From contig NZ_WBXM01000003.1 in assembly GCF_033042135.1 (NCBI RefSeq), positions 1 through 64,000 of the forward strand: a DNA stretch of 64,000 nt. Reading direction: 5' to 3'. Positions 34,160 to 42,349 of the stretch are shown in pieces. Position numbers and translations under genes: made by a program. Each line of letters opens with the position of its first letter. The stretch's first letter is position 1. The DNA is from Haloechinothrix sp033042135. GTDB taxonomy: Bacteria; Actinomycetota; Actinomycetes; Mycobacteriales; Pseudonocardiaceae. Below the pieces are notes generated by a model that was not told the DNA's origin, did no database searches, and saw only the letters and a program-made list of their open reading frames with translations.

Positions 34160-35640
34160 GCGAGGTTCTCCTGTCCGGGGCCACCGATGTGGCTCATCAC
34201 GTGCTTGATGCGGGTGTAGTCCTCGAAGCTGTACGCCGAGAGGTCCTTGCCGTAGCCGGAGTGCTTGAAGCCCCCGTGCGGCATCTCCGCGGTGATCGGG
34301 ATGTGGGTGTTGATCCACACGCAGCCGAAGTCGAGCCTGCGGGACACGCGCAGCGCCTTGGCATGGTCGCGGGTCCACACGCTGGAGGCGAGCCCGTAGC
34401 GCACCGAGTTGGCCCAGGCCACGGCAGTGTCCTCTTCGGTGAAGCGTTGCACGGTGATGACCGGCCCGAAGATCTCGTCGGTGACCATCTCGTCGCCCTG
34501 GCGCAGCCCGGAGACGACGGTGGGGGAGAAGAAGTATCCCGGACGGTCGACGGGGTCGCCTCCGGCCAGCACGGTGGCGTGGTCGGGTGCGCGGTCGAGG
34601 AACCCGCGCACCCTGGCGAGCTGGTCGGCGTTGTTCAGCGGCCCGTAGGTGGCGTCGGGGTTGTCGGGGGCGTCGGTGACGGTGCGCCTTGCCTGCTCGG
34701 CCAGGGCGGCGGCGAGCTCGTCGTGGATGCCGGGCCCTGCCAGCACACGGGTGGCGGCGGTGCAGTCCTGCCCGGCGTTGAAATAGGCTGCCTCGGCGAT
34801 GCCCGCTGCCGCCTTGGTCACGTCGGCGTCGTCGAAAACCACCACGGGCGCCTTGCCGCCCAGCTCGAGGTGCACCCGCTTGAGATCGCCCGCCGCGGCA
34901 CCCGCCACCTCGTGGCCCGCGCGGGTGGAGCCGGTCAGCGAGACCATGCGGGGGATCGGGTGGGTCACCAGCGCGCGGCCGGCCTCCCGCCCGCCGCAGA
35001 CCACGTTGAACACGCCAGGGGGGAGGTATTCGGCGGCGATCTCGGCGAGCAGCAGCGTGGTCATCGGGGTGGTCTCGGAGGGTTTGAGCACCAGCGTGTT
35101 GCCTGCCGCCAGCGCGGGCCCGATCTTCCAGGCGGCCATCGCCATCGGGTAGTTCCACGGTGTGATCGCGCCGATGACGCCGACCGGTTCGCGCCGGACC
35201 CACGAGGTGTGGCCTGCCAGGTACTCGCCTGCCGCCTTGCCTTCCAGGTTGCGGGCGGCTCCGGCGAAGAACCGCAGCGCGTCGGTGACCTGCCACAGCT
35301 CCTCGTCGCGGGTGGGAGTGGCCGGCTTGCCGCAGTTGGCGACCTCGGTGGCGACGAGCTCGTCGGCGCGCCGCTCGACGGCATCGGCGAAGGCATTGAG
35401 CGCGAGCTGCCGTTGCGCGGGTGTGGAATCCCGCCACCGGTTGGCGAACGCGGCCGACGCCGCGGTACACGCGACGTCGATGTCGGCCGCTGCCGCGTCC
35501 GGCGCTTCGGCCAAGGGCTCGCCGGTGGCGGGATCGAGCAGGAGACTGGTGCGGCCGTCCGCGGCGTCGACGTACTCGGCGCCGACGAAGTTCCGCAGCC
35601 TGCGGACCGCGGGTCTCGTGCTGGATGTCGTCAGGGGCAC
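34156..35640 (-). CDS. Gamma-aminobutyraldehyde dehydrogenase (copy 1, pot operon)
   Basis: 494 residues: ITPWNYPMAMAAWK, LELGGKAPVVVFDDAD and FNAGQDCTAATRV (nucleophile Cys in the GQDC context typical of betaine/aminobutyraldehyde dehydrogenases), ending KHVMSHIGG. It would oxidise 4-aminobutyraldehyde to GABA. GTG 35640 has GGGAGA at good spacing; an in-frame ATG at 35700 does not. It is the first gene of the pot operon and clearly a paralogue of the gene at 38060. Confidence 0.85.
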   Translation of the reverse strand: MPLTTSSTRPAVRRLRNFVGAEYVDAADGRTSLLLDPATGEPLAEAPDAAAADIDVACTAASAAFANRWRDSTPAQRQLALNAFADAVERRADELVATEVANCGKPATPTRDEELWQVTDALRFFAGAARNLEGKAAGEYLAGHTSWVRREPVGVIGAITPWNYPMAMAAWKIGPALAAGNTLVLKPSETTPMTTLLLAEIAAEYLPPGVFNVVCGGREAGRALVTHPIPRMVSLTGSTRAGHEVAGAAAGDLKRVHLELGGKAPVVVFDDADVTKAAAGIAEAAYFNAGQDCTAATRVLAGPGIHDELAAALAEQARRTVTDAPDNPDATYGPLNNADQLARVRGFLDRAPDHATVLAGGDPVDRPGYFFSPTVVSGLRQGDEMVTDEIFGPVITVQRFTEEDTAVAWANSVRYGLASSVWTRDHAKALRVSRRLDFGCVWINTHIPITAEMPHGGFKHSGYGKDLSAYSFEDYTRIKHVMSHIGGPGQENLA

Positions 35641-35713
35641 GGTCGGTTCTCCCGGCGGTTGTGATGCGGGGCACGATGTTCTGAAACGACAGGTTGACAC
35701 ACGAAGCCGAGGA

Positions 35714-35790
35714 TTGCAACGGATTCAGTTGTAAAATATCTATACTGCGACTGATTACGATGTAAAACTAGCCGATTGCAACTGAATTAG
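35714..35790. promoter_or_regulatory. 31-bp phased operator array upstream of the pot operon
   Basis: TTGCAAC at 35714, CTGCGAC at 35745 and TTGCAAC at 35776 are exactly 31 bp apart, and TGTAAAA at 35730 and 35761 keeps the same step. The core reads TGCRACKGATTAC or TGCAACTGAATTAG. Three-helical-turn phasing suits wrapping of DNA by Lrp/AsnC octamers, and two such regulators are encoded nearby. Confidence 0.6.
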
Positions 35791-35802
35791 GTGGACATGC
35801 GA

Positions 35803-35837
35803 ACCGGGGCTCCGGGGTGGTACCCCGGAGCCCCGGT
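35803..35837 (-). terminator. Strong hairpin after the putrescine aminotransferase gene
   Basis: ACCGGGGCTCCGGGGT, loop GGT, then its exact complement: a perfect 16-bp stem located 13 bp after the aminotransferase stop. There is no U-tract, as is common for actinobacterial terminators. It separates that gene from the pot operon. Confidence 0.75.
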
Positions 35838-35850
35838 GGGGCGGGTGGCG

Positions 35851-37281
35851 TTACAGCGCTTGCCAGGCCTCGGTGAGCGTGCTGCGCAGGATCTGTTCCA
35901 TCTCGTCGAAGTGGTGCTGCTCGCACACCAGCGGCGGGGAGAGCTGGATGACCGGTTCCCCTCGGTCGTCGGCGCGGCAGTACAGCCCGCGTTCGAACAG
36001 CGCGGGTGAGACCAGCCCGCGCAGGATCCGCTCGCATTCGGCGTCGGTGAAGGTTTCCTTGGTCGCGGTGTCCTTGACGAGCTCGATGCCGTAGAAGTAG
36101 CCGGCGCCGCGCACGTCGCCGACGATCGGCAGGTCACGTAGCTTGTCCAGGGTGGACCTGAAAGCCTGCTCGTTGGCTTGCACGTGGTCGTAGATGCCTT
36201 CACGTTCCAGGATGTCGAGGTTGGCCATCGCGACGGCGCAGGAGACCGGGTGGCCGCCGTAGGTTGAGCCGTGCATGAACGTGGTGGCGCCGGTGCGGAA
36301 GGGTTCGGCTACGGCATCGGAGATCAGCACCGCGCCGAGCGGGGCGTAGCCGGAGGTCAGCCCCTTGGCTGTGGTCAGGATGTCGGGCTGGTATCCGTAG
36401 CGCCGCGCGCCGAAGTCCGTGCCCAGCCTGCCGAACGCGCAGATGACCTCGTCGGAGACCAGCAGCACGTCGTGTTCGTCGCAGATCTCGCGGACGCGTT
36501 CGAAGTAGCCGGGTGGCGGCGGGAAACAGCCGCCGGTGTTCTGTAGCGGTTCGAGGAACACCGCGGCGACCGTGTCCGGTCCCTCCAGCTCGATCGCTTG
36601 CGCGATCTGGTCGGCTGCCCACCGGCCGAAGGCGGCGTAGTCGTCGCCGTGCTCGGGTGCGCGGTAGAAGTTGGTGTTGGGTACCCGCACTGTGCTGGGC
36701 ACCAGCGGTTCGAAGTCCTGCTTGGCCCCAGGCAGCCCGGTGATCGACAGCGCTCCCGCCGACGTGCCGTGATAGGCCAGTGAGCGGCTGACGACCTTGT
36801 GCTTGATCGGCTTGCCGCGCAGCTTGTAGTACTGCTTGGCGAGCTTCCACGCCGTCTCCACGGCCTCGCCGCCGCTGACGGTGAGGAAGATCCGGTTCAG
36901 GTCGCCGGGGGCCGCCGATGCCAGCCGCTCGGACAGCTCGATCGCCGCGGGGTGCGCGTGACCCCACAGCGGGAAGTAGGCGAGCTCGCGTGCTTGCTTC
37001 GCCGCGGCTTCGGCGAGTTCCTGCCTACCGTGTCCGACCTGGACGGCGAACAGCCCGGCCAGTCCGTCCAGGTAGCGCTTGCCCGTGGTGTCCCAGACGT
37101 ACGGGCCGTCGCCGCGGGCGATGACCGGGATGTCGGCGGTGTCGCTGTGCCGGGTGAAGTGCATCCAGACGTGTTCCCTGGCGGAGGTGGCCAGCCGCTG
37201 CGCGGTGCCGGGATCACCGCCGGTCTCGCTGCCTGCGGCCCTGGTCTGTCCGGTGGTCTCAGCGTCGCTGCTCGTGCTCAT
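35851..37281 (-). CDS. Putrescine--pyruvate type aminotransferase (SpuC-like)
   Basis: 476-residue class III PLP aminotransferase: SGGEAVETAWKLAKQYY, SLAYHGTSAGALS, LLVSDEVICAFGRLG and TTAKGLTSGYAPLG (PLP Lys). The IFLTVSGGEAVE and WMHFTRHS regions match putrescine/omega-amino acid:pyruvate transaminases. It would convert putrescine to 4-aminobutyraldehyde, the substrate of the adjacent dehydrogenases. ATG 37281 has GAGGCA upstream; an earlier in-frame ATG at 37347 does not. Confidence 0.85.
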   Translation of the reverse strand: MSTSSDAETTGQTRAAGSETGGDPGTAQRLATSAREHVWMHFTRHSDTADIPVIARGDGPYVWDTTGKRYLDGLAGLFAVQVGHGRQELAEAAAKQARELAYFPLWGHAHPAAIELSERLASAAPGDLNRIFLTVSGGEAVETAWKLAKQYYKLRGKPIKHKVVSRSLAYHGTSAGALSITGLPGAKQDFEPLVPSTVRVPNTNFYRAPEHGDDYAAFGRWAADQIAQAIELEGPDTVAAVFLEPLQNTGGCFPPPPGYFERVREICDEHDVLLVSDEVICAFGRLGTDFGARRYGYQPDILTTAKGLTSGYAPLGAVLISDAVAEPFRTGATTFMHGSTYGGHPVSCAVAMANLDILEREGIYDHVQANEQAFRSTLDKLRDLPIVGDVRGAGYFYGIELVKDTATKETFTDAECERILRGLVSPALFERGLYCRADDRGEPVIQLSPPLVCEQHHFDEMEQILRSTLTEAWQAL

Positions 37282-37328
37282 GATTGCCTCGTGCGATGTC
37301 TCGTCGGGACGTGGTCCGTACGGTTGCG

Positions 37329-37373
37329 TGCTACGTTTATCGCACAAGACAAGGGTATATGCAACTAAATTAG
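37329..37373. promoter_or_regulatory. Phased operator pair before the putrescine aminotransferase
   Basis: TGCTACGTTTA at 37329 and TGCAACTAAATTAG at 37360 are 31 bp apart, the same step and core as the array at 35714. They lie between the asnC stop and the aminotransferase start. Confidence 0.5.
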
Positions 37374-37380
37374 TGGCTAT

Positions 37381-37860
37381 CTATCGAGTTCCCCACTGAT
37401 ACGACTGCTTGTGCAGCTTCAGGTACACCATCGTCTCGACCTCGCGGACGGCCTCGATCGACCGGATGTGACGCGAGACCGTGTCGAGCAAGTGCGCGTC
37501 GTCGGTGCAGACCACCTCGCAGAGCAGGTCGAACCGGCCGGAACACATCACCACGTAGTCGATCTCGTCCATCGTCGCCAGCGTCTCGGCGACGGGTTCG
37601 AGCGCTCCGGTGATCTTCAGGCCGAGCATGGCCTGCCGGAACAGCCCTACCTGCATGGGATCGGTGACCGCGACGATCTGCATGACACCCGCCTGGGTCA
37701 GCCGCTGCACGCGCTGCCGTACGGCTGCCTCGGACAGCCCCACGCTGGCCCCGATCGCGCCGTAGGACCGGCGACCGTCCTGCTGGAGCTGCTCGATGAT
37801 CAGTTTCGCGGTGTCGTCCAGCGCGTCGTGGCGCGGCGCGGACTTGTTGTTGGAGTGCAC
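37381..37860 (-). CDS. AsnC/Lrp family regulator (copy 1)
   Basis: 159 residues: an N-terminal HTH (KLIIEQLQQDGRRSYGAIGA, then VGLSEAAVRQRVQRL) and a C-terminal RAM ligand domain (MCSGRFDLLCEVVCTDD). GTG 37860 was chosen by alignment of its N-terminus with copy 2; a GTG at 37902 is also possible. It sits between the putrescine aminotransferase and the divergent second aminobutyraldehyde dehydrogenase. 31-bp phased motifs lie on both sides, so it probably governs putrescine catabolism. Confidence 0.87.
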   Translation of the reverse strand: MHSNNKSAPRHDALDDTAKLIIEQLQQDGRRSYGAIGASVGLSEAAVRQRVQRLTQAGVMQIVAVTDPMQVGLFRQAMLGLKITGALEPVAETLATMDEIDYVVMCSGRFDLLCEVVCTDDAHLLDTVSRHIRSIEAVREVETMVYLKLHKQSYQWGTR

Positions 37861-37914
37861 CGGGGCATCATGGCCGACTGCTGGCCGGCTGACAAGTGAC
37901 ACGACGCGGGCCTG

Positions 37915-37990
37915 GGCTTCTGATTACGCTGCTTATCATTATGTGTGCGACGGAATTAGTATCAATAACCTATTGACACGACTGATTTGG
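37915..37990. promoter_or_regulatory. 31-bp phased operator array in the asnC/dehydrogenase divergent region
   Basis: GGCTTCTGATTACG (37915), TGCGACGGAATTAG (37946) and CACGACTGATTTGG (37977) are 31 bp apart. A perfect dyad TCAATA-ACC-TATTGA (37962-37976) and a TTGACA (37973-37978) lie among them. The array could serve both asnC copy 1 and the dehydrogenase gene at 38060. Confidence 0.55.
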
Positions 37991-38059
37991 TGATGTTCCA
38001 TGCCTCACACGAGACGGCAGTGCCGAACCAGTCGAGACGGTCTTGCGTGAGGACGAGAG

Positions 38060-39517
38060 ATGCCAGAAGCGAACCACCAGCTCAGCCAGAAGAAGGCCTT
38101 CCACCATGTCATCGGCGGCAGGCGCGTCGAATCCGCGGACGGCCGCACGCTGGACGTGATCAACCCGGTGACCGGTGAGGTGTACGCGACCTCTGCGCTG
38201 GCAGGGCAGGCCGATGTGGACGCCTCGTTCGCGGCCGCTGCGGGCGCCTTCGAGCAGTGGCGTGACGCCACACCGGCCGCACGGCAGCGCGCCCTGCTGC
38301 AGTTGGCTGACGCGCTGGAAGCCCGTGGCGAGGAGATCGTGGCGACCGAGTCGGAGAACACCGGCAAACCGCTCGCCCCCACCCGCGACGAGGAACTGAC
38401 CATGGTGCTCGACCACCTCCGGTTCTTCGCCGGTGCCGCGCGAGTACTCGAGGGCAAGGCGGCAGGCGAGTACATGGACGGGTTGACCTCCTTCGTGCGC
38501 CGCGAACCGGTCGGGGTGTGCGCCCAGGTCACGCCGTGGAACTACCCGCTGCTGATGGCGATCTGGAAGGTCGCTCCCGCGCTGGCGGCAGGCAACACCG
38601 TGGTGCTCAAGCCCTCGGACACCACGCCTGCCACGACGGTGCTGCTCGCCGAGGTCGCCGCGGAGTTCCTGCCGCCGGGCGTGCTCAACGTGGTCTGCGG
38701 TGACCGCGACACCGGCAGGTTGCTGGTCACCCACGACACGCCGGACATGGTCTCCATCACCGGATCGGTACGCGCGGGCATCGAGGTCGCCGAGGCCGCC
38801 GCCGCCGACCTCAAGCGCGTACACCTCGAGCTGGGCGGCAAGGCTCCGGTTGTGGTCTTCGACGACGCCGACATCCCGGCAGCCGCGCAGGCCATCGCCG
38901 AGGCGGGCTACTTCAACGCCGGGCAGGACTGCACCGCCGCCACCAGGGTGCTGGCCGCTGACGCGGTGCACGACGAGCTCGTGGCTGCCCTGGCCGAGCA
39001 GGCAGCGAACACCGTGACCGCAGGGCCGGACAACCCGGACGCCGCCTACGGGCCGCTGAACTCGGCAGCACAGCTGGACAAGGTCGCCGGTTTCGTGGAT
39101 CGCCTCCCCGGCCACGCCACCGTCCACCATGGAGGATCCAGGGTGGGTGATCGCGGCTACTTCTACGCGCCGACCGTCATCTCCGGGCTACGGCAGGACG
39201 ACGAGATCATCCAGCAGGAGGTGTTCGGCCCGGTACTGACCGTACAGCGGTTCACCGGCGAGGACGAGGCGGTGCGGCTGGCCAACGCCGTCGACTACGG
39301 ACTGGCGTCCTCGGTGTGGACCAGCGACCACGGCCGGGCACTGCGGATGTCCAAGCGGCTGGACTTCGGCTGCGTGTGGATCAACACCCACATCCCGCTG
39401 ATCGCCGAGATGCCGCACGGCGGGTTCGGCAAGTCCGGCTACGGCAAGGATCTGTCGATGTACGGATTGGAGGACTACACCAGGGTCAAGCACGTCATGA
39501 GCGACATCAGCGGGTGA
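38060..39517 (+). CDS. Gamma-aminobutyraldehyde dehydrogenase (copy 2)
   Basis: 485 residues: VTPWNYPLLMAIWK, LELGGKAPVVVFDDAD, FNAGQDCTAATRV and the end KHVMSDISG. The motif blocks are nearly the same as in the product of 34156-35640, showing a duplication. It oxidises 4-aminobutyraldehyde to GABA. GAGGACGAGAG precedes the ATG. It is divergent from asnC copy 1 and convergent with asnC copy 2; separate promoters for the two dehydrogenases suggest use under different inducers. Confidence 0.87.
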   Translation: MPEANHQLSQKKAFHHVIGGRRVESADGRTLDVINPVTGEVYATSALAGQADVDASFAAAAGAFEQWRDATPAARQRALLQLADALEARGEEIVATESENTGKPLAPTRDEELTMVLDHLRFFAGAARVLEGKAAGEYMDGLTSFVRREPVGVCAQVTPWNYPLLMAIWKVAPALAAGNTVVLKPSDTTPATTVLLAEVAAEFLPPGVLNVVCGDRDTGRLLVTHDTPDMVSITGSVRAGIEVAEAAAADLKRVHLELGGKAPVVVFDDADIPAAAQAIAEAGYFNAGQDCTAATRVLAADAVHDELVAALAEQAANTVTAGPDNPDAAYGPLNSAAQLDKVAGFVDRLPGHATVHHGGSRVGDRGYFYAPTVISGLRQDDEIIQQEVFGPVLTVQRFTGEDEAVRLANAVDYGLASSVWTSDHGRALRMSKRLDFGCVWINTHIPLIAEMPHGGFGKSGYGKDLSMYGLEDYTRVKHVMSDISG

Positions 39518-39532
39518 GGCGGACAGGCCGGT

Positions 39533-40018
39533 TCAGCGGGTTCCCCACTGGTAGGTCTGCTTGCGGAGTTTGAGGTAGGTCAGCGTCTCGACGTGCCGCA
39601 CGCCCTCCAACGTGCGGATTCGGTTGGAGACCAGGTCGAGCAGGTGTTCGTCATCGGCGCAGACCACCTCGCACAGCACGTCGAACCGGCCGGTGCAGAT
39701 CACCACGTAGTCCACCGCGTCCATGGCCGCCAGCGTGTCGGCGACCGGTTCCAACGGCCCGTCGACGTTGATGGCGAGCATGGCCTGCCGGAACAGCCCC
39801 ACCTGCATGGGGTCGGTGACCGCGACGATCTGGATCACCCCGGCCTCGGTGAGCCGCTGCACGCGCTGCCGTACCGCGGCCTCGGACAGGCCGACGGCTT
39901 TGCCGATGGCCCCGTAGGAACGCCGCCCGTCCTGCTGCAGCTGCTCGATGATCCGCTTGGCCATGTCGTCCAGCAGCGACGAGCCCGCGGCGTGAGCAGA
40001 GGAATTCTGGCTGACCAC
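39533..40018 (-). CDS. AsnC/Lrp family regulator (copy 2)
   Basis: 161 residues, very similar to copy 1 through the HTH (IIEQLQQDGRRSYGAIG) and the RAM domain (CTGRFDVLCEVVCADD), and sharing the C-terminal QWGTR. GTG 40018 is favoured: a TACAAT -10 element (40025-40030, minus strand) ends only 6 nt upstream, so the transcript is probably leaderless. It is divergent from agmatine deiminase with a 24-bp gap. Confidence 0.87.
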   Translation of the reverse strand: MVSQNSSAHAAGSSLLDDMAKRIIEQLQQDGRRSYGAIGKAVGLSEAAVRQRVQRLTEAGVIQIVAVTDPMQVGLFRQAMLAINVDGPLEPVADTLAAMDAVDYVVICTGRFDVLCEVVCADDEHLLDLVSNRIRTLEGVRHVETLTYLKLRKQTYQWGTR

Positions 40019-40042
40019 GCGATCATTGTAGGGAGAGTGAGC

Positions 40043-41215
40043 ATGTGGCACCCGGATCCCCGTCAAACCGGGGATGTCGTGGGCACCGGGCCCGCGGTCA
40101 ACGCGGCGGCCCATCCTGGCCCGCTGGCGGGAGGAATGCCCGCCGAGTGGGCGGTACACGAGCGCACCTGGATGGCGTTTCCCTGCCCGAACGAGACCTT
40201 CGGCGCGGAGGGCACGGCGTCGCTGGCCGCGGCACGGGAGGCGTGGGCGCGAGTAGCCGCCACCCTGGTGCGCTACGAACCGGTCACCTTGCTGGCGGGA
40301 ACCGGGCAGGTGCGGCAGGCGCGTGATCTGGTGCCCGGCGAGGTGGATGTCGTCGAGGTGCCGCTCGACGACGCGTGGCTGCGCGATTCCGGCCCGACCT
40401 TCGTGACCGACCTCTCCTCACCGACGGGACTCGCCGCGGTCGACTGGATCTTCAACGGCTGGGGTGCGCAGCCGTGGGCGAGCTGGACCTACGACGCGCT
40501 GCTCGGCGGGCGGCTTGCCGAGTTGGCCGGGCACCGGGTACGGCCGTCCCTGCTGGTCACCGAGGGCGGCGGGTTCTGCACCGACGGCGAGGGTACGGTG
40601 CTGCTCACCGACACCGTGCAGCTCGACCCCCGCCGGAACCCGGGCTGGACCCGCACCGAGGTGGAGGCCGAGCTGCACAGCAAACTCGGCACCTCCACGG
40701 CCGTGTGGTTGCCGCGCGGGCTCACCCGCGACTACGACCGGTTCGGCACGCGCGGGCACGTCGATCTGCTGGCGTGTTTCCTGGCGCCCGGCCTCGTGGC
40801 GGTGCACACCCAACACGATCCGGAGCACCCCGATCACGAGGTCTCGGCGGAGGCCGCCGCGCTGCTGCGGGTCGCGACCGACGCGGCGGGCAGGAACCTG
40901 GACGTGGTGGAGCTTCCCGCGCCGCGCGCCGGGTACGAACCCGACGGGCGGCCCACCGACTACTCCTACATCAACCACTACGTGGCCAACGGCGTGGTGC
41001 TGCTGCCAACCTTCGACGATCCGCACGACGAGCGCGCCGCCGAGGTGCTGCGCCGTGCCTACCCGGACAGGGTGATCGAGCCGATCCCGGGGAACACGTC
41101 GCGCACCCTGTTCGCGTTCGGCGGCGGCGTCCACTGCATCACGCAGCAACAGCCTGCCCGCTCCGAGCCAGCCACCCAGCCAGGAACACAGCAAGGAGAG
41201 CAGTCATGCGATTGA
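40043..41215 (+). CDS. aguA: Agmatine deiminase
   Basis: 390 residues of the peptidyl-arginine-deiminase-like family: MPAEWAVHERTWMAFP at the start, DAWLRDSGPTFV, GHVDLLACF (His) and GGGVHCITQQQP with the nucleophile Cys. It hydrolyses agmatine to N-carbamoylputrescine and ammonia. GGGAGAG precedes ATG 40043. It overlaps aguB by 10 bp, the classic pairing. Confidence 0.92.
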   Translation: MWHPDPRQTGDVVGTGPAVNAAAHPGPLAGGMPAEWAVHERTWMAFPCPNETFGAEGTASLAAAREAWARVAATLVRYEPVTLLAGTGQVRQARDLVPGEVDVVEVPLDDAWLRDSGPTFVTDLSSPTGLAAVDWIFNGWGAQPWASWTYDALLGGRLAELAGHRVRPSLLVTEGGGFCTDGEGTVLLTDTVQLDPRRNPGWTRTEVEAELHSKLGTSTAVWLPRGLTRDYDRFGTRGHVDLLACFLAPGLVAVHTQHDPEHPDHEVSAEAAALLRVATDAAGRNLDVVELPAPRAGYEPDGRPTDYSYINHYVANGVVLLPTFDDPHDERAAEVLRRAYPDRVIEPIPGNTSRTLFAFGGGVHCITQQQPARSEPATQPGTQQGEQSCD

Positions 41216-42159
41216 TCACGGCAGAGGTTCCCGACTCCCCGGCCAGGGTGCACCAACCCGACCGCGAGCGGCTGGTCGTGGGCCTGGTGCAGACCCGCTG
41301 GCATGCCGACCCCGAGGAGCACCGACACGTGCTCGCCGAGGGTATCCACACTGCCGCCGAGGCAGGCGCGCAGGTGGTGTGCCTGCCGGAACTCACGCTG
41401 TCGCGTTACCCGGCCGACACCCGCCCGGAGGGGGACGCGGCTGCCACAGCGGAGGACCTGGAAACCGGTCCCACCTACACCTTCGCGGCCAAAGCCGCTG
41501 CCGATGCCGGGGCCGCGGTGCACGCCTCGCTGTTCGAGCGCGCCGACGGTCCGGACGGGCCCGACGGGCGGGGCTACAACACCGCCATCCTCGTCGCTCC
41601 GGACGGCACCCTGCTCGGCAGGACGCGCAAGCTGCACATCCCGATCAGTGCCGGCTACTACGAGGACCACTACTTCCGCGGCGGACCCGCTGAGCCCGAG
41701 CCGTACCCGGTGGTCGAGCTGCCGGGAACCGGCAGGGAGCCGGCCGCGCGCTTCGGCCTGCCCACCTGCTGGGACCAGTGGTTCCCGGAGGTCGCGCGGG
41801 CGTACTCGCTGCGCGGGGCCGAGGTGCTGGTGTATCCCACCGCGATCGGCTCAGAACCGGACCACCCGGAGTTCGACACCCAGCCGCTGTGGCGGCAGGT
41901 CATCGTCGGCAACGGCATCGCCAACGGCACCTTCATGGTGGTGCCCAACCGGTGGGGTGACGAGGGGATGCTGACCTTCTACGGCTCGTCGTTCATCTCC
42001 GACCCCTACGGCCGGGTGCTGGTCTCGGCTCCGCGTGATGCCGATGCCGTGCTGGTGGCCCCGCTGGAGCTGGATCAGCGCCGTGACTGGCTCGACCTGT
42101 TCCCCTTCCTTGCCACCAGGCGCCCCGATACCTACGGCGTGCTGACCGGGCGCCGCTGA
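41206..42159 (+). CDS. aguB: N-carbamoylputrescine amidase
   Basis: 317 residues of the nitrilase superfamily with the Glu-Lys-Cys triad: CLPELTLSRY (Glu), RKLHIPIS (Lys) and LPTCWDQWFPE (Cys). EDHYFRGG and NRWGDEG are typical of AguB. It converts N-carbamoylputrescine to putrescine, CO2 and ammonia. AAGGAGAG precedes ATG 41206, within the end of aguA. The N-terminus is about 15 residues longer than the usual form. Confidence 0.9.
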   Translation: MRLITAEVPDSPARVHQPDRERLVVGLVQTRWHADPEEHRHVLAEGIHTAAEAGAQVVCLPELTLSRYPADTRPEGDAAATAEDLETGPTYTFAAKAAADAGAAVHASLFERADGPDGPDGRGYNTAILVAPDGTLLGRTRKLHIPISAGYYEDHYFRGGPAEPEPYPVVELPGTGREPAARFGLPTCWDQWFPEVARAYSLRGAEVLVYPTAIGSEPDHPEFDTQPLWRQVIVGNGIANGTFMVVPNRWGDEGMLTFYGSSFISDPYGRVLVSAPRDADAVLVAPLELDQRRDWLDLFPFLATRRPDTYGVLTGRR

Positions 42160-42178
42160 CCCCCTGCTTGGAGCCGAT

Positions 42179-42349
42179 ATGGACGCTACGGAATTCCGCC
42201 GGGAACTGGACCGGCGATTGGAGATCATCGAGGATCCCGAGTACACCGATCCCGCGCGTGAGGACATGCCCGGGCGCGAGCTCGCGTGGCTGGCCGTGGC
42301 GAGCCTCGTGCTGATCGTCGTGATGTTCGCCTGGGGGTACCCATGGTGA
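42179..42349 (+). CDS. Small single-pass membrane protein coupled to the NCS1 permease
   Basis: 56 residues: a charged N-terminal half (FRRELDRRLEIIEDPEY) and one membrane helix (WLAVASLVLIVVMFAW). Codon third positions are GC-rich as in neighbours, GGAG lies upstream of the ATG, and the stop overlaps the permease start by 7 bp. It starts 20 bp after aguB. It is probably an accessory subunit of the permease; function unknown. Confidence 0.72.
   Translation: MDATEFRRELDRRLEIIEDPEYTDPAREDMPGRELAWLAVASLVLIVVMFAWGYPW

Noticed and set aside
34160..35719. Upstream extension of potA to 919 codons
   Set aside because: Antiphase to the dehydrogenase gene; the ATGA overlap at 34156-34159 fixes the real start.
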